64,000 nt of DNA from Alphaproteobacteria bacterium (lineage in GTDB: Bacteria; Pseudomonadota; Alphaproteobacteria; SHVP01). Shown one piece after another: positions 28,075 to 37,498 of the stretch (position 1 is its first letter; each line of letters begins with the position of its first letter). The DNA lies in NCBI GenBank assembly GCA_040216735.1, contig JAVJOO010000002.1:1267118-1331117 (forward strand), read 5' to 3'. Under the pieces are notes generated by a model. That model was not told the origin of the DNA, did not search any database, and saw only the letters and a program-made list of their open reading frames with translations. The position numbers and the translations under genes are program-made.

Positions 28075-29958
28075 ATGCCCGCTAGTCATGAACAAACCTC
28101 AGTCTTGGCGGGATGGGCCATTGGGATGGCGCTTGCCGTCGGGACCCTTGTCTTCTTCCAGTCGGATGTGTCGATCACACAGGCCGGGGCGGATGCAACG
28201 ATCGGGCGGACTAAGGATGTCCTTCTTCTCAGTATCGCTTACGAGTTTGACCAGACGAAGTGGCTGGCCATCACCGTTGCACTCATGGTTTGGGCAGTTG
28301 TCTTGGCTATGCGGGTTGAGTGGGTCGAAACACCGAAACTCGGTTTGCCTGACATGCTTCTTCTGGGATTTGCCGGTCTAGCCGTCCTCTCCCTTGCCTG
28401 GACTCCAGATCCTCGGGCCGGAGCCCTAGCGTTAATTCACGGCGGCATTGCGGTGGCCAGCTACATCTTAATGAGATGGACGGCTCCGACCGTTGGAAAG
28501 TTTATATTGTTCTCCTTTGGCGTCACCTCCGTGTGGGGCGTCATCGCGATATGGGCGGTCTTCTCCAGCGACCAGATACTTGGCGGGACCGGCAACGACA
28601 ATTTTCTCGCTGAGTTCACTGTTGTTGCTGGTGCGTTATCGTTGGCATTCGCACACCAAGAGGTGCAGTGGCTGCGCTATCTCGCACGGGTCACCGTCGC
28701 CGCCGCACTGGTATTCGTGTTTTTTGTGCCACAGGCCAATCTACAGATATTGGCACTGATCGCGATTGCGATCTATGCCCTGGCGTGGCGAGGGCACCAA
28801 CGAGTCGCCATCTTCGTCCTGACGCTGATCGCCATCGCGACCCTGTCAACGACAGCATTCTTGATGGTTGATGCGAGCTTCCTGCAGGAGGCGCCGATAA
28901 ACGTTCGCGACCGACTTCAGATTTGGGTTAGTACGATAGTGCAAATCAGTCATGCTCCGGTTTTCGGTCATGGCGTCGGTAGCTTCCTCTATCGCATGGG
29001 GGACTTTACGGATTCCTACGCTTCTCTCGTTCCTCAGCTTGGCCTGCCGGCCTATGACAACTTCGCTCGTCAGGCCGGTGCCGCTGACAACGAACTCCTC
29101 CAGGTTGCAAGCGACTTCGGCCTAGTGGGCGCAATTGTTGTTGTCGCGTTTGTCCTCGCGATGATGCGACGCGTTCTGGAAGATCGGGGCACGTTGACGG
29201 GTCGTTTGGGGTTTGTACTTGCAGCTGCTATCCCGCTTGCACTCGTGTCACAGACGTTTGAGAAGGCGTTTACCATTGTTCCAATACTAGTGATCTGTGC
29301 GTGGGTCGCTCGTAACGTACCCGTCCACCTTACAAGTCGATGGTCTGGCGGCCTGGCCGCAGTGGCGATGGCAATCTTTCTTGTGCCGGCAGGCATCACA
29401 TTGGTCCCCGTAGTGAAGGCAAGTTGGTTGTTTTCAGAGGGCGACGCCTTTGAAGCACTTAACTCGCTTTACGGTCTAAACAACCAGTTGGCGCCAGCAG
29501 CCGGTCGAATTCTGCTGGCATTGGATGAATCTGATAAAGACCCAAGACTACGTCTTCGAGCCTTTCCCCAAGTTTTGGTCGCGGGCCCAGACTTCTGGAC
29601 GGAAAAGGGTTTGTCGGAGGAGGAAATTGAAGGTCTATTCGCTCTTAGTTCCTCGGCGTCGCCTCACAATACGCTTCTAATCGATCTGCGCCTCAAGCAA
29701 CTCCTGTCTTCTAAGGGCCGATCGGTGAGCCGTGGCGAGGTCGAGTCGTTACTCTCGCTACTGCACCGGAAAGTCGGCTGGTATATGGCCAACCCGCATG
29801 TTTTGGAAGCGGCGATCGCCCTCCAGGTTGGGGAGCCGGATAGAGCCAGGGCGGCGCTGGAGCGGGCACGCAGTCTGATCAAGGCTCCGCTTGGTCCCCG
29901 GGATACCGCCAACCTCGAAAATATCGAGATACTCAGCCGTCAGCTAGGTTCCCGTTAG
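28075..29958 (+). CDS. O-antigen polymerase/ligase-like membrane protein (Wzy/WaaL type)
   Basis: A 627-residue protein. ATG 28075 follows GAGAAG by a few bases; a longer frame to 27886 lies within the previous gene and was rejected. About 11 membrane segments occupy residues 1-450, with the large periplasmic loop ending in GAADNELLQVASDFGLVG (about residues 335-352), the Wzy_C-type signature. Residues about 460-627 form a soluble, helix-rich tail resembling TPR-like repeats (DRARAALERARSLI). It should polymerise the repeat unit or ligate it to a lipid or protein acceptor. It is convergent with the second asparagine synthetase gene. Confidence 0.82.
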   Translation: MPASHEQTSVLAGWAIGMALAVGTLVFFQSDVSITQAGADATIGRTKDVLLLSIAYEFDQTKWLAITVALMVWAVVLAMRVEWVETPKLGLPDMLLLGFAGLAVLSLAWTPDPRAGALALIHGGIAVASYILMRWTAPTVGKFILFSFGVTSVWGVIAIWAVFSSDQILGGTGNDNFLAEFTVVAGALSLAFAHQEVQWLRYLARVTVAAALVFVFFVPQANLQILALIAIAIYALAWRGHQRVAIFVLTLIAIATLSTTAFLMVDASFLQEAPINVRDRLQIWVSTIVQISHAPVFGHGVGSFLYRMGDFTDSYASLVPQLGLPAYDNFARQAGAADNELLQVASDFGLVGAIVVVAFVLAMMRRVLEDRGTLTGRLGFVLAAAIPLALVSQTFEKAFTIVPILVICAWVARNVPVHLTSRWSGGLAAVAMAIFLVPAGITLVPVVKASWLFSEGDAFEALNSLYGLNNQLAPAAGRILLALDESDKDPRLRLRAFPQVLVAGPDFWTEKGLSEEEIEGLFALSSSASPHNTLLIDLRLKQLLSSKGRSVSRGEVESLLSLLHRKVGWYMANPHVLEAAIALQVGEPDRARAALERARSLIKAPLGPRDTANLENIEILSRQLGSR

Positions 29959-29968
29959 CGCACCTGCG

Positions 29969-31831
29969 TCAAGGCGTAGCGTTCCAGTGCCGAGACCATT
30001 GTTGCAGGGTAAGGACCATCCAGAGTTCGTGCTGTCGGTTGACGGCTCCTTGTTTGTGTTCGCGCCAAATCTTTGAAACGGCTGTTGGATCGAAGAATCC
30101 CTGCGCCCTGATTGCCGATTCCGAAAGTAGATCGTCTGCCCAGGATGCCAAGGGGCCGTCAAGCCATACTCCGACGGGCACGCTGAAGCCCTGCTTTGGA
30201 CGTTCGTAAAGCCCAACCGGTAAGTGCCGAGACAGCATTTTCCGAGGCAGTGCTTTCCCCACACCGTTCTGTACGTGGACCTCGGTTGGGAGAGAAAATG
30301 CGAGCTCTACGAGACGGTGGTCGAGGAGGGGGACGCGCGTCTCAAGGCCAACCGCCATGGAGGCGCGGTCCACCTTGGCCAGGATGTCGTCCGGAAGATA
30401 GCTGAGGGTGTCGCTAACCTGCATCTCACGGACTGTCCCGGGGGTTTCGCCGTGTTTTTGGACGGCAGGATAGTGCGCCCGGTTTCGCATCAGATTCTCC
30501 CTCGATACAGCGAGAAGATTGTCGTGCATCGCCAGCAGTCCCGGCTGGGCAGCTAGTTCGCCAAATCGTCGGAGCTTCGTTCGCTTGTCGCGAAGGCAGA
30601 CTGTCGCGGGCATTAAACCCGCGGCGTTGTTGGCTAGCCGGGCAAGGATATGTCGTACCGGAGGTGGGCCGAGGGCGCCGATCCGAGACACCCAGTGGTA
30701 GCGGGAGTATCCCGCGAATAGTTCGTCGCCTCCGTCGCCGGAAAGAACCACGGCGACATGTTCTCGAGCGAGCTTCGATATGAGTAGCGTGGGAAGTTGC
30801 GAGGAGTCAGCGAACGGCTCATCGTAAACTTCCGGCAGTTGCCCGATTAGGTCGAGGGCAAGTTTGGGTGTCGCGCCAACTTCGACGTGATTCGTTCCAA
30901 GGTGCTCAGCGATTGCCCTCGCTGCGTGGCTTTCGTCGTAGCGAGGATCGTCAAAGCCGACGGTAAAACTCGTAACGTGGACGGGGGCGCGGGCTTGGTT
31001 TGCGACCGCAGTTGTCAGGGAGGAGTCGATTCCGCCCGAAAGAAAAGTGCCAATCGCAACGTCACTGATCAGGTGCTCATGGACAATCTGGTCTAGGAGT
31101 CCGCAAATATCGTCAATGCTGGAGGCATTGTCGGGCAAAACTGAGGGCAGTTGCCAGTAGCGCATGCTTGTGGATTTGTCCGGTCCAGCGAGTGTGAGTA
31201 TGTGGCCGGCCTCCAGTTTTTGGATGCCTTTGAATATGCTCCGCGGTGCGTGGACAACGCCGTAGCGGCAGTAGTCCCCAACCGCATTGAGGTCGAGCAG
31301 CGGTTGGAAATCCGGAAAATGTCGGAGTGCTTTCAATTCGGATGAGAAGACGATGGCATCTCCTGCCCGACCCCAGTAGAGCGGTTTGATCCCAATTCTG
31401 TCCCTGACTAGGTAGAGGGTGCGTAGACGGTTGTCCCACACCGCCGCGGCAAACATGCCGGCCGCTCGCTCGATAGCCTGTTCGATTCCCCAATGTGAAA
31501 TTGCCTCGACAAGTACCTCCGTGTCCGACGTGCCGCGAAACACATGCCGATGGCCCCGAAGTACTTCCCGGAGAGCGGGGGCGTTATAGATCTCGCCGTT
31601 ATAGGTCAGCACAAAACGACCATCGGCCGATGTCATGGGTTGCTTGCCCGCATCGCTCAAGTCTTGGATAGCTAGGCGCCGATGACCGAGTGCAACTCCG
31701 GCTGCTGGTTCCAACCAAGTTCCGCGTCCGTCGGGCCCTCGGTGCGCCAGGGAGTCGGTCATCAAGTCCAAGACAACACGATCGGCGGCGTCGAGCGGGC
31801 GCCCGCGCCAGAAACCTACAATGCCGCACAT
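29969..31831 (-). CDS. asnB: Asparagine synthetase (glutamine-hydrolysing), canonical
   Basis: A 620-residue AsnB. MCGIVGF gives the catalytic Cys2; AHRGPDGRG, LTYNGEIYNA and GTSDTEV complete the glutaminase pocket. The synthetase half retains FLSGGIDSS (about residue 260) and VLSGDGGDELFAGYSRYHWV (about 365), unlike the divergent paralogue at 11.3 kb. In polysaccharide clusters AsnB-like enzymes may amidate acidic sugars or amino-acid substituents; free asparagine synthesis is equally possible. It ends 10 bases from the opposite-strand polymerase stop. Confidence 0.88.
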   Translation of the reverse strand: MCGIVGFWRGRPLDAADRVVLDLMTDSLAHRGPDGRGTWLEPAAGVALGHRRLAIQDLSDAGKQPMTSADGRFVLTYNGEIYNAPALREVLRGHRHVFRGTSDTEVLVEAISHWGIEQAIERAAGMFAAAVWDNRLRTLYLVRDRIGIKPLYWGRAGDAIVFSSELKALRHFPDFQPLLDLNAVGDYCRYGVVHAPRSIFKGIQKLEAGHILTLAGPDKSTSMRYWQLPSVLPDNASSIDDICGLLDQIVHEHLISDVAIGTFLSGGIDSSLTTAVANQARAPVHVTSFTVGFDDPRYDESHAARAIAEHLGTNHVEVGATPKLALDLIGQLPEVYDEPFADSSQLPTLLISKLAREHVAVVLSGDGGDELFAGYSRYHWVSRIGALGPPPVRHILARLANNAAGLMPATVCLRDKRTKLRRFGELAAQPGLLAMHDNLLAVSRENLMRNRAHYPAVQKHGETPGTVREMQVSDTLSYLPDDILAKVDRASMAVGLETRVPLLDHRLVELAFSLPTEVHVQNGVGKALPRKMLSRHLPVGLYERPKQGFSVPVGVWLDGPLASWADDLLSESAIRAQGFFDPTAVSKIWREHKQGAVNRQHELWMVLTLQQWSRHWNATP

Positions 31832-32127
31832 TGACTAGTTCGCTACTTCCTAAGGAGACGGGCGCGGGTCATGATATCGGATCTTCTGCCCGTGTGACCA
31901 CTCGCTAGTGTCTCCTGCTATGTTGACCGAAGGGAGCAGGCGATTCGAAGGCTACCTGGAAACCCTTCGGCGCAGGTTAGTACGTTTATAACTTTGAAGT
32001 TAAGCCTTTCCATTCGAATGTACGTCCCAACAAATTATGTTCTCTCGGAAACCTATGGCGCCGAAAACCTTCCCGACGGAAGCGCCGAATCGACCGGCAG
32101 CGCCCAAACCAAGAATAGGTGACATTG
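31832..32127. other. Intergenic, no gene recognised (divergent asnB / gmhA)
   Basis: About 296 bases between the start of asnB (minus strand) and gmhA (plus strand). No protein or RNA gene is recognised. It must carry promoters for both directions. I see AT-rich patches (TATAAC near 31988, and a stretch near 32030) but no pair of elements convincing enough to call. Confidence 0.5.
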
Positions 32128-32706
32128 ATGGATGCCAGAACCTACTTCAATGAATCATTCGATGAGCATGAGACTGTCGCACGCGAGACAGTTCTAGCGG
32201 TAGAGGACGGCTTTGTGCGGCTCCTTGAGCTTTGCGTCCAGTCCATTAGGAGCGGCGGTAAGCTAATGTTTTTCGGCAACGGCGGGAGCGCTTCCGACGC
32301 GCAGCACCTTGCGACAGAGCTTACCGTTCGTTTCATCACCAATCGCCCGTCCATCGCAGCGATTGCGTTGACCACCGACACTTCGGCGCTGACTGCAATT
32401 GGAAACGACCTAGGATTTGAATTCCTGTTCTCACGCCAAATAGAGGCGTTGGGTAAGCCTGAGGACGTTGCGATCGCGATATCAACATCGGGGCGTTCGC
32501 CCAACATCGTTCGAGCTCTTACCAAGGCCCGCGAGATTGGCATGACGGCAGCAGCGTTCGGGGGAAAGGACGGCGGTGACATGAGAGGTCTGGCGGACCC
32601 ACTTTTGATTGTGCCGTCAATGACTACCGCTCGCATTCAGGAGATGCATATAGCCCTAGGGCAGATGCTATGTGGTGCGCTGGAGATCAAACTGGGACTC
32701 GTCTGA
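32128..32706 (+). CDS. gmhA: Phosphoheptose isomerase / D-sedoheptulose-7-phosphate isomerase
   Basis: A 192-residue SIS-domain protein, the usual GmhA length. ATG 32128 follows AGGTG by about six bases. LMFFGNGGSASDAQHLATEL (about residues 46-65), AIALTTDTSALTAIGND, AIAISTSGRSPNIVRAL (about 113-129) and AFGGKDGGDM with the C-terminal ARIQEMHIALGQMLCGALE are the GmhA blocks. It makes the heptose precursor of inner-core lipopolysaccharide or of D-glycero-D-manno-heptose in other glycans. A shortened second version is found at 41.1 kb. Confidence 0.93.
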   Translation: MDARTYFNESFDEHETVARETVLAVEDGFVRLLELCVQSIRSGGKLMFFGNGGSASDAQHLATELTVRFITNRPSIAAIALTTDTSALTAIGNDLGFEFLFSRQIEALGKPEDVAIAISTSGRSPNIVRALTKAREIGMTAAAFGGKDGGDMRGLADPLLIVPSMTTARIQEMHIALGQMLCGALEIKLGLV

Positions 32707-33315
32707 GTCATCTGCCCCTGGTGCCTCAAGGGCGCGGGCATGAACCGCTGTGGCGATTCGTTCGCTTTTGCCATCCAAAAGGCCATGGTTTTCGCAAGGA
32801 CGCATCTGTCAAAGGTCAAACCCGGCGCAGAGTAGCGTCAGACGCGAAGGCTGAGGCAGTGCGCACCACTATCGGTCGACGCCGTCTTGACCGCTATCTT
32901 GCTTCACGCGATGGCGTCGCGACAAGTCCGAACGATTCGAGAGAGCGGTGTTAGCGAGAAGCGGCAAGGAAACAGTACCCTCGGCACTAGATGCACAGGT
33001 TCACGCCGAGTGATCTTGTCGCCCTCACAACGGTCTATTCTGCTTCTAGAAGCGTTTGGCACCTGCTGTAGGATTGTCCAGTTTTGGCTAGAATAGGTTT
33101 GTGCCGACGGGCCAAAAGCCAACGGAATGCACTTCCCGGATCGGAACGCGATGAAATGCCAACAGGTATCTCGGGCGACTACTCTTGCCCCGATACTGAC
33201 TAATTCGATATGGATTGCGTACGGTTGTGCGTCCTAAACAAGTCGTTTCTGTGTCTTGCGCGAACGGTCAGCCTGAAAACGATCTGATTCCTGGATAGTC
33301 AATATTCGGACCAAT
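32707..33315. other. Gene-free stretch between gmhA and the second SpsF gene
   Basis: About 609 bases with no recognised gene, though short open frames exist on both strands (for example 32670-32954 and 32904-33122), all without family motifs or good ribosome-binding sites. In such a tightly packed region this is unusual. It may be a decayed gene, a junction of an acquired segment, or promoter space for the SpsF operon. No tRNA, hairpin-plus-T terminator or repeat convinced me. Confidence 0.55.
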
Positions 33316-34080
33316 ATGCCATCATCTGAAAAAAAACGAGTCTGCGCGACAATCGAGGCGCGAATGACGTCCTCGCGTCTGCCAGGAAAGGTCATGTTGC
33401 CGATCCTGGGCAAGCCGGTTCTCGAACTCATGATTGAACGTATCAAGCGTGTGCCTTCGATCGACGCCATCATTATCGCCACGACCAGTAACGCGACCGA
33501 CGACTGTTTGAAAGAACTTGCGGAAAGGCTTGGCGTCTTCTGCTTTCGAGGAAGCGAGGAGGATGTGATGGGCAGAGTCTTAGGAGCTGCGCAAGCGTAT
33601 GACGTTGACGTCATCGTGGAGCTGACTGGGGATTGTCCCATGATCGATCCGATGGTGGTCGAGGAGTGTATTGTGGCCTACCACAGAAGTGGCGTGGACT
33701 ATGTGTCGAACCGGCTTGAACGTACCTACTCGATCGGAATGGACACCCAGGTTTTCTCAACCAGTGCGCTTGCGGACGCTGCCAACCGAACACAGGCGCC
33801 TAACGATAGAGAGCATGTTAGTGCCTACTTCTATGCCTACGACCACAACCTCTACACTCTCAAGAACGTAGCTGCGCCGCCGGAGCTGACGGATCCCGAA
33901 TTGGCTATAACGCTCGACACGCCCGAGGACTATGACCTGATCAAGACTATCTTCGAATTGCTCTACCCTCAGAACCCAGAATTCACACTTGCCGATATTC
34001 TCGACCTGACGGTTCAGGAGCCCCGTTTGCGTGAAATAAACCGTCGGATCAAGCGCACTTGGGATCGAGCCGATGCCTGA
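33316..34080 (+). CDS. SpsF-type cytidylyltransferase (second copy)
   Basis: A 254-residue protein. TIEARMTSSRLPGKVMLPILG (about residues 10-31) is the nucleotide-binding loop and ELTGDCPMIDP (about 98-108) the metal site, as in the homologue at 8.1 kb; the two are alignable throughout but clearly diverged. It probably activates a second acidic sugar, or a variant of the first. Codons 5-7 lie in an A8 run (33329-33336). It overlaps the oxidoreductase gene by eight bases and heads a four-gene unit. Start ATG 33316. Confidence 0.82.
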   Translation: MPSSEKKRVCATIEARMTSSRLPGKVMLPILGKPVLELMIERIKRVPSIDAIIIATTSNATDDCLKELAERLGVFCFRGSEEDVMGRVLGAAQAYDVDVIVELTGDCPMIDPMVVEECIVAYHRSGVDYVSNRLERTYSIGMDTQVFSTSALADAANRTQAPNDREHVSAYFYAYDHNLYTLKNVAAPPELTDPELAITLDTPEDYDLIKTIFELLYPQNPEFTLADILDLTVQEPRLREINRRIKRTWDRADA

Positions 34081-35065
34081 CTCCCCTTTTCGAGTCCTGG
34101 TAATCGGATGCGGGATGATTGCTGGCGGGTATGACGAAGTGCACAGCGATGGGGGCACCGTACTCAGTCATGCCGGCGCTTATCGTCGGTCGGGCTGTTT
34201 CGAAATTGTCGGATGTGTCGAACCCGATGCGACCCGCCGCAAGGAATTCATGGAATATTGGAAGGTTGACCGAGGCTTTTCGAGCATTGACGAAGCCTTA
34301 TCCGACGGCATTGCGTTTGAGGTTGCGAGCGTGTGCAGCCCTACGGCGGACCATCCGACGAGTTTGCGTAAACTTCTCACCACGTCCGTTCGCGCGGTCT
34401 TTTGTGAAAAGCCGATTTGCGAGTCATTGCAAGAAGCAGTTGAACTTGCCGATGCATACCGGAAGCAGAATCGCATCCTAGTCGTAAACTACCGGCGTCA
34501 ATGGGACCCTTCGATGATTCGACTTGCCCAGGACTTGAAGTCCGGGCGGTGGGGGAAGGTCCTTGCCGGGTCGGTTTTCTACGGGAAGGGGCTCCGGCAC
34601 AGTGCGAGCCATATTGTCGACCTTCTGACCTTGTTACTCGGCCCATTGGAGGTCTGCGGTCGACTCGGTCGGCGTGGGGATTTTGTCCAAAGCGACCCGT
34701 CCCACGAGGCGGTATTGCGGACCGCTGACGGCGCCAGCGTAGTACTGCTGGTCGGTGACGACAGGGCCGTTTCGGTCTTCGAGGTCCATCTTGTCACCGA
34801 GAAGGGGCTCATTGATATTGAGGACAGCGGGCACGTTCTTCGTGTCCGACCCAGTCGACGCGATCCCCGCTATCCGAGCCATGTAACACCTTCCAAAGGA
34901 GAGCGTATCAAGACCGGTTTGGAAGACTCCATCTTTTTTGCTGTCGAAAATCTGCGCGAGGCCCTGGGCACCGGTGCTACGATACGAAGTGGTGCCGAAT
35001 CGGCTATCGCGACGATGAGCATCTGTGAGCAGATCGCACTTTCCCCTTCCTATTATGAAAGCTGA
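34073..35065 (+). CDS. Gfo/Idh/MocA-family oxidoreductase
   Basis: A 330-residue NAD(P)-dependent dehydrogenase. VLVIGCGMIAGGYDEV (about residues 7-22) is the Rossmann opening, VFCEKPICESLQEAVELADAYRKQ (about 107-130) bears the E-K-P motif, and the C-terminal half is the usual beta-sheet domain with SASHIVDLLTLL (about 175-190). In sugar-nucleotide pathways these oxidise or reduce a ring carbon (WlbA-like) to set up transamination. It sits between SpsF and a DegT aminotransferase, so it probably supplies a keto sugar to the latter. Confidence 0.8.
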   Translation: MPDSPFRVLVIGCGMIAGGYDEVHSDGGTVLSHAGAYRRSGCFEIVGCVEPDATRRKEFMEYWKVDRGFSSIDEALSDGIAFEVASVCSPTADHPTSLRKLLTTSVRAVFCEKPICESLQEAVELADAYRKQNRILVVNYRRQWDPSMIRLAQDLKSGRWGKVLAGSVFYGKGLRHSASHIVDLLTLLLGPLEVCGRLGRRGDFVQSDPSHEAVLRTADGASVVLLVGDDRAVSVFEVHLVTEKGLIDIEDSGHVLRVRPSRRDPRYPSHVTPSKGERIKTGLEDSIFFAVENLREALGTGATIRSGAESAIATMSICEQIALSPSYYES

Positions 35066-35068
35066 CCC

Positions 35069-36394
35069 ATGAGTGATCTTGCCCTTCTTGGCGGCAGACC
35101 CGTCCGCACGAAACTGTTTCCAGCGCATAATTTCATCGGTGCAGAAGAGCAAGATGCAGTCCGCAAGGTCCTAGAGAGTGGCGTACTCTCCAAGTACCTC
35201 GGGGCTTGGCATCCCCATTTCTACGGAGGACCCGAGGTCCGGGCATTCGAAGACGAATGGGCTGAAATGTGTGGCGCTAAACATGGCGTCGCGGTCAACA
35301 GCAATACCAGCGGACTCTTAGCATGCGCCGGGGCCATGGGCGTCGGCCCGGGTGACGAGGTCATCGTTCCACCGATCACGATGTCGGCGACAGCAACGGC
35401 ACCGCTCATTTTCAATGCCGTTCCAGTATTTGCCGACGTGGATCCGACAACTTTTTGTATCGATGCTGCCAGTGTACGCGACCGAATTACGCCGCGAACA
35501 AAGGCAATCATTGTGGTCCACATTCTAGGCAATCCAGTGGACATGGATCCAATTATGGAAATCGCAAATGAACATGGCCTCATGGTGCTTGAAGATTGCG
35601 CGCAGGTGCCGACCGGTACTTACAAGGGACGCCCCCTCGGCACGATCGGGAACCTCGGTGTCTTCAGTCTCAACTATCACAAGCATGTGCATACCGGCGA
35701 GGGCGGCGTGGTGGTGACCAATGACGACGATCTTGCCGAAAGGGTGCGTCTAATTCGGAACCACGCCGAATCAGTCGTTGCTGGGCGGCCCGGGATCAAC
35801 CTCATAAATATGGTCGGATTCAACCTGCGGATGACAGAAGTCGAAGCGGCGATCGGTCGGTGCCAAATAAAAAAGGCGCCGGACCTTGTGCGGCGCCGTC
35901 GCGAGAATGTTGCATACCTGGAGGGCGCGTTTGACGATTTTCCCGGCGTTACGATCCCCAAGACGGCGCCTGGACGGGACAGCTGCTACTACTTTCATCA
36001 CATGTTTTATGATGAAGATGAAACTGGCGTTCCTCGCCCGCTGTTGGTTGATGCCCTGAGGGCTGAATTGGCCCCCTACGAGCTTAGAGAGGACGAAGGC
36101 ACACTGATAAACTATGGGTATGGTGGCCCGCTCTACATGCTTCCCATGTTCCAGACGAAAACGGCGTTCGGGGATGTCTCTTGCCCGTTCAGGTGTCCGC
36201 ACTATGGGGGAGATGTGGACTATAGCGCCGGTATTTGCCCGAATGCGGAACGGTCGCACGCAACGGTGATCACCCACGACCTTATGAAGCCTTCGCTCGC
36301 CAAAGAAGACCTCGACGATGTTGCACGGGCGTTCAATAAGGTTTTCGCTCGCCTCGACGACTTGCGCGGTTACCGTCGCGACAATGAAGACTGA
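35069..36394 (+). CDS. DegT/DnrJ/EryC1-family aminotransferase
   Basis: A 441-residue PLP enzyme starting three bases after the oxidoreductase stop. AVNSNTSGLLACAGAMGVGPGDEVIVPPITMSATATA (about residues 70-110) is the family signature, VLEDCAQVPTG (about 172-182) holds the PLP-ring Asp, and SLNYHKHVHTGEGGVVVTN carries the Schiff-base Lys (about 205). It transfers an amino group to a keto sugar, probably from glutamate. It is the only sugar aminotransferase in the window and could serve both nonulosonate modules. Confidence 0.88.
   Translation: MSDLALLGGRPVRTKLFPAHNFIGAEEQDAVRKVLESGVLSKYLGAWHPHFYGGPEVRAFEDEWAEMCGAKHGVAVNSNTSGLLACAGAMGVGPGDEVIVPPITMSATATAPLIFNAVPVFADVDPTTFCIDAASVRDRITPRTKAIIVVHILGNPVDMDPIMEIANEHGLMVLEDCAQVPTGTYKGRPLGTIGNLGVFSLNYHKHVHTGEGGVVVTNDDDLAERVRLIRNHAESVVAGRPGINLINMVGFNLRMTEVEAAIGRCQIKKAPDLVRRRRENVAYLEGAFDDFPGVTIPKTAPGRDSCYYFHHMFYDEDETGVPRPLLVDALRAELAPYELREDEGTLINYGYGGPLYMLPMFQTKTAFGDVSCPFRCPHYGGDVDYSAGICPNAERSHATVITHDLMKPSLAKEDLDDVARAFNKVFARLDDLRGYRRDNED
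35866..35897 (-). terminator. Intrinsic-terminator-like hairpin on the minus strand
   Basis: Read on the minus strand, GGCGCCG and CGGCGCC form a perfect 7-bp stem with a 9-base loop, immediately followed by a T6 run (TTTTTTATTT). It lies wholly inside the plus-strand aminotransferase gene. It would stop transcription entering antisense. The pairing could be a coincidence of the Arg-rich codons there; confidence is therefore low. Confidence 0.3.
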
Positions 36395-36403
36395 TTCTCG
36401 CCC

Positions 36404-37498
36404 ATGAGCACTGGACCAACTACCCGCATGCTCATGTTCTCACGGGATGCAGGGGGAGCGAACGTGGTTGTGGCCGTCCACGATCTCCTAACCGGACGCC
36501 TGGATATTACTAGTCTTCAAATGGCTGAAGCCGCGGTACATCTAATGGAGTCGCTGGTCTCCGACAGCAGTACCCTTGAGCTGATGGTATATGCTCGGGA
36601 ATTTGCACTTCCGGTATGGCGAGCCGCCGGCATTCCCGCGACAGACTGGCTGGAGGTCCACCGGGACTGTAGGTCCGCTGATGCCAGTGCGGTCAGTTAC
36701 ATCGCTGAGTGGCTTGTCCGCAACTCCATCAACGTGGTTGTTACGGCGACGGGGGGAGAAGGCCAGGAGCAGACCGACAGAGCGATTTGGCTAGCCGCTA
36801 GACGCTGCGGCATTCCCTCGCATGTCGTCATGGACCGGATGGTATTGGTAGAGGAGCGTTTCCAAGGACGCGATGGCGAGTTCGTTCGTCCTGATTTTGT
36901 TCATGTCCCGAGCGAAGAAGGGAAACGTCTGCTTGAGGAACTTGGCTTCTCACCGGAGTCTGTTCGGGTCGTGGGGCCTTTGCACTTGGACAGGGTAAAA
37001 AGACTTCAGAGCGAAGCGCGCGAAAAACGAGCTGAGCTTCGCGAGGCTTGGGGAGCTTCGCCGGACGACAGGGTCGTCCTCTACGCATCGGAACCAGTTC
37101 GGGAGACTGAGGTGTTCCTAAAGGGGCGTAGTCCTGACGAGTTTCGCGCCCTTGAGTGCCTGATTGATATGATTCGCGACGACGGACTACCCCAAGAGAT
37201 AGCGGGCGATCCGGCGAGGTCACTAGTCGTCATTCGTCCCCACCCGCGGGACTCAAAAAATAAATATTTGGCCTATGAGGCGAGCACCTTTCCGCGGGTG
37301 TTGGAGAGTAGTAGCGGTACACCTGTTGAAGTCGCGCTTGCGGTCGATGCGGTTATGGGCATGAATTCCTCCTTGCTCTACGAGGCAGAAGCAATGGGAG
37401 TCCTGGCATTCTCGCTCGTCGAAACAAGCCCGTTCCAGCGGAAATTGGGACCCCGCCTTCCCGCACCACCGTGCAAGTCTAAAACCGGAAGTAGATGA
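36404..37498 (+). CDS. GT-B-like protein, putative glycosyltransferase
   Basis: A 364-residue protein. RMLMFSRDAGGANVVVAVHDLL opens with a Gly-rich loop like that of GT-B enzymes. VVTATGGEGQEQTDRAIWLAA (about residue 112), VVIRPHPRDSKNKY (about 276), and GMNSSLLYEAEAMGVLAFSL (about 312-331) are like the donor region of CDP-glycerol- or sialyltransferase-like enzymes. It is the last gene of the SpsF-oxidoreductase-aminotransferase unit, so it may transfer the sugar made there. Its 3' end overlaps the MBOAT gene by 20 bases. Family uncertain. Confidence 0.5.
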   Translation: MSTGPTTRMLMFSRDAGGANVVVAVHDLLTGRLDITSLQMAEAAVHLMESLVSDSSTLELMVYAREFALPVWRAAGIPATDWLEVHRDCRSADASAVSYIAEWLVRNSINVVVTATGGEGQEQTDRAIWLAARRCGIPSHVVMDRMVLVEERFQGRDGEFVRPDFVHVPSEEGKRLLEELGFSPESVRVVGPLHLDRVKRLQSEAREKRAELREAWGASPDDRVVLYASEPVRETEVFLKGRSPDEFRALECLIDMIRDDGLPQEIAGDPARSLVVIRPHPRDSKNKYLAYEASTFPRVLESSSGTPVEVALAVDAVMGMNSSLLYEAEAMGVLAFSLVETSPFQRKLGPRLPAPPCKSKTGSR

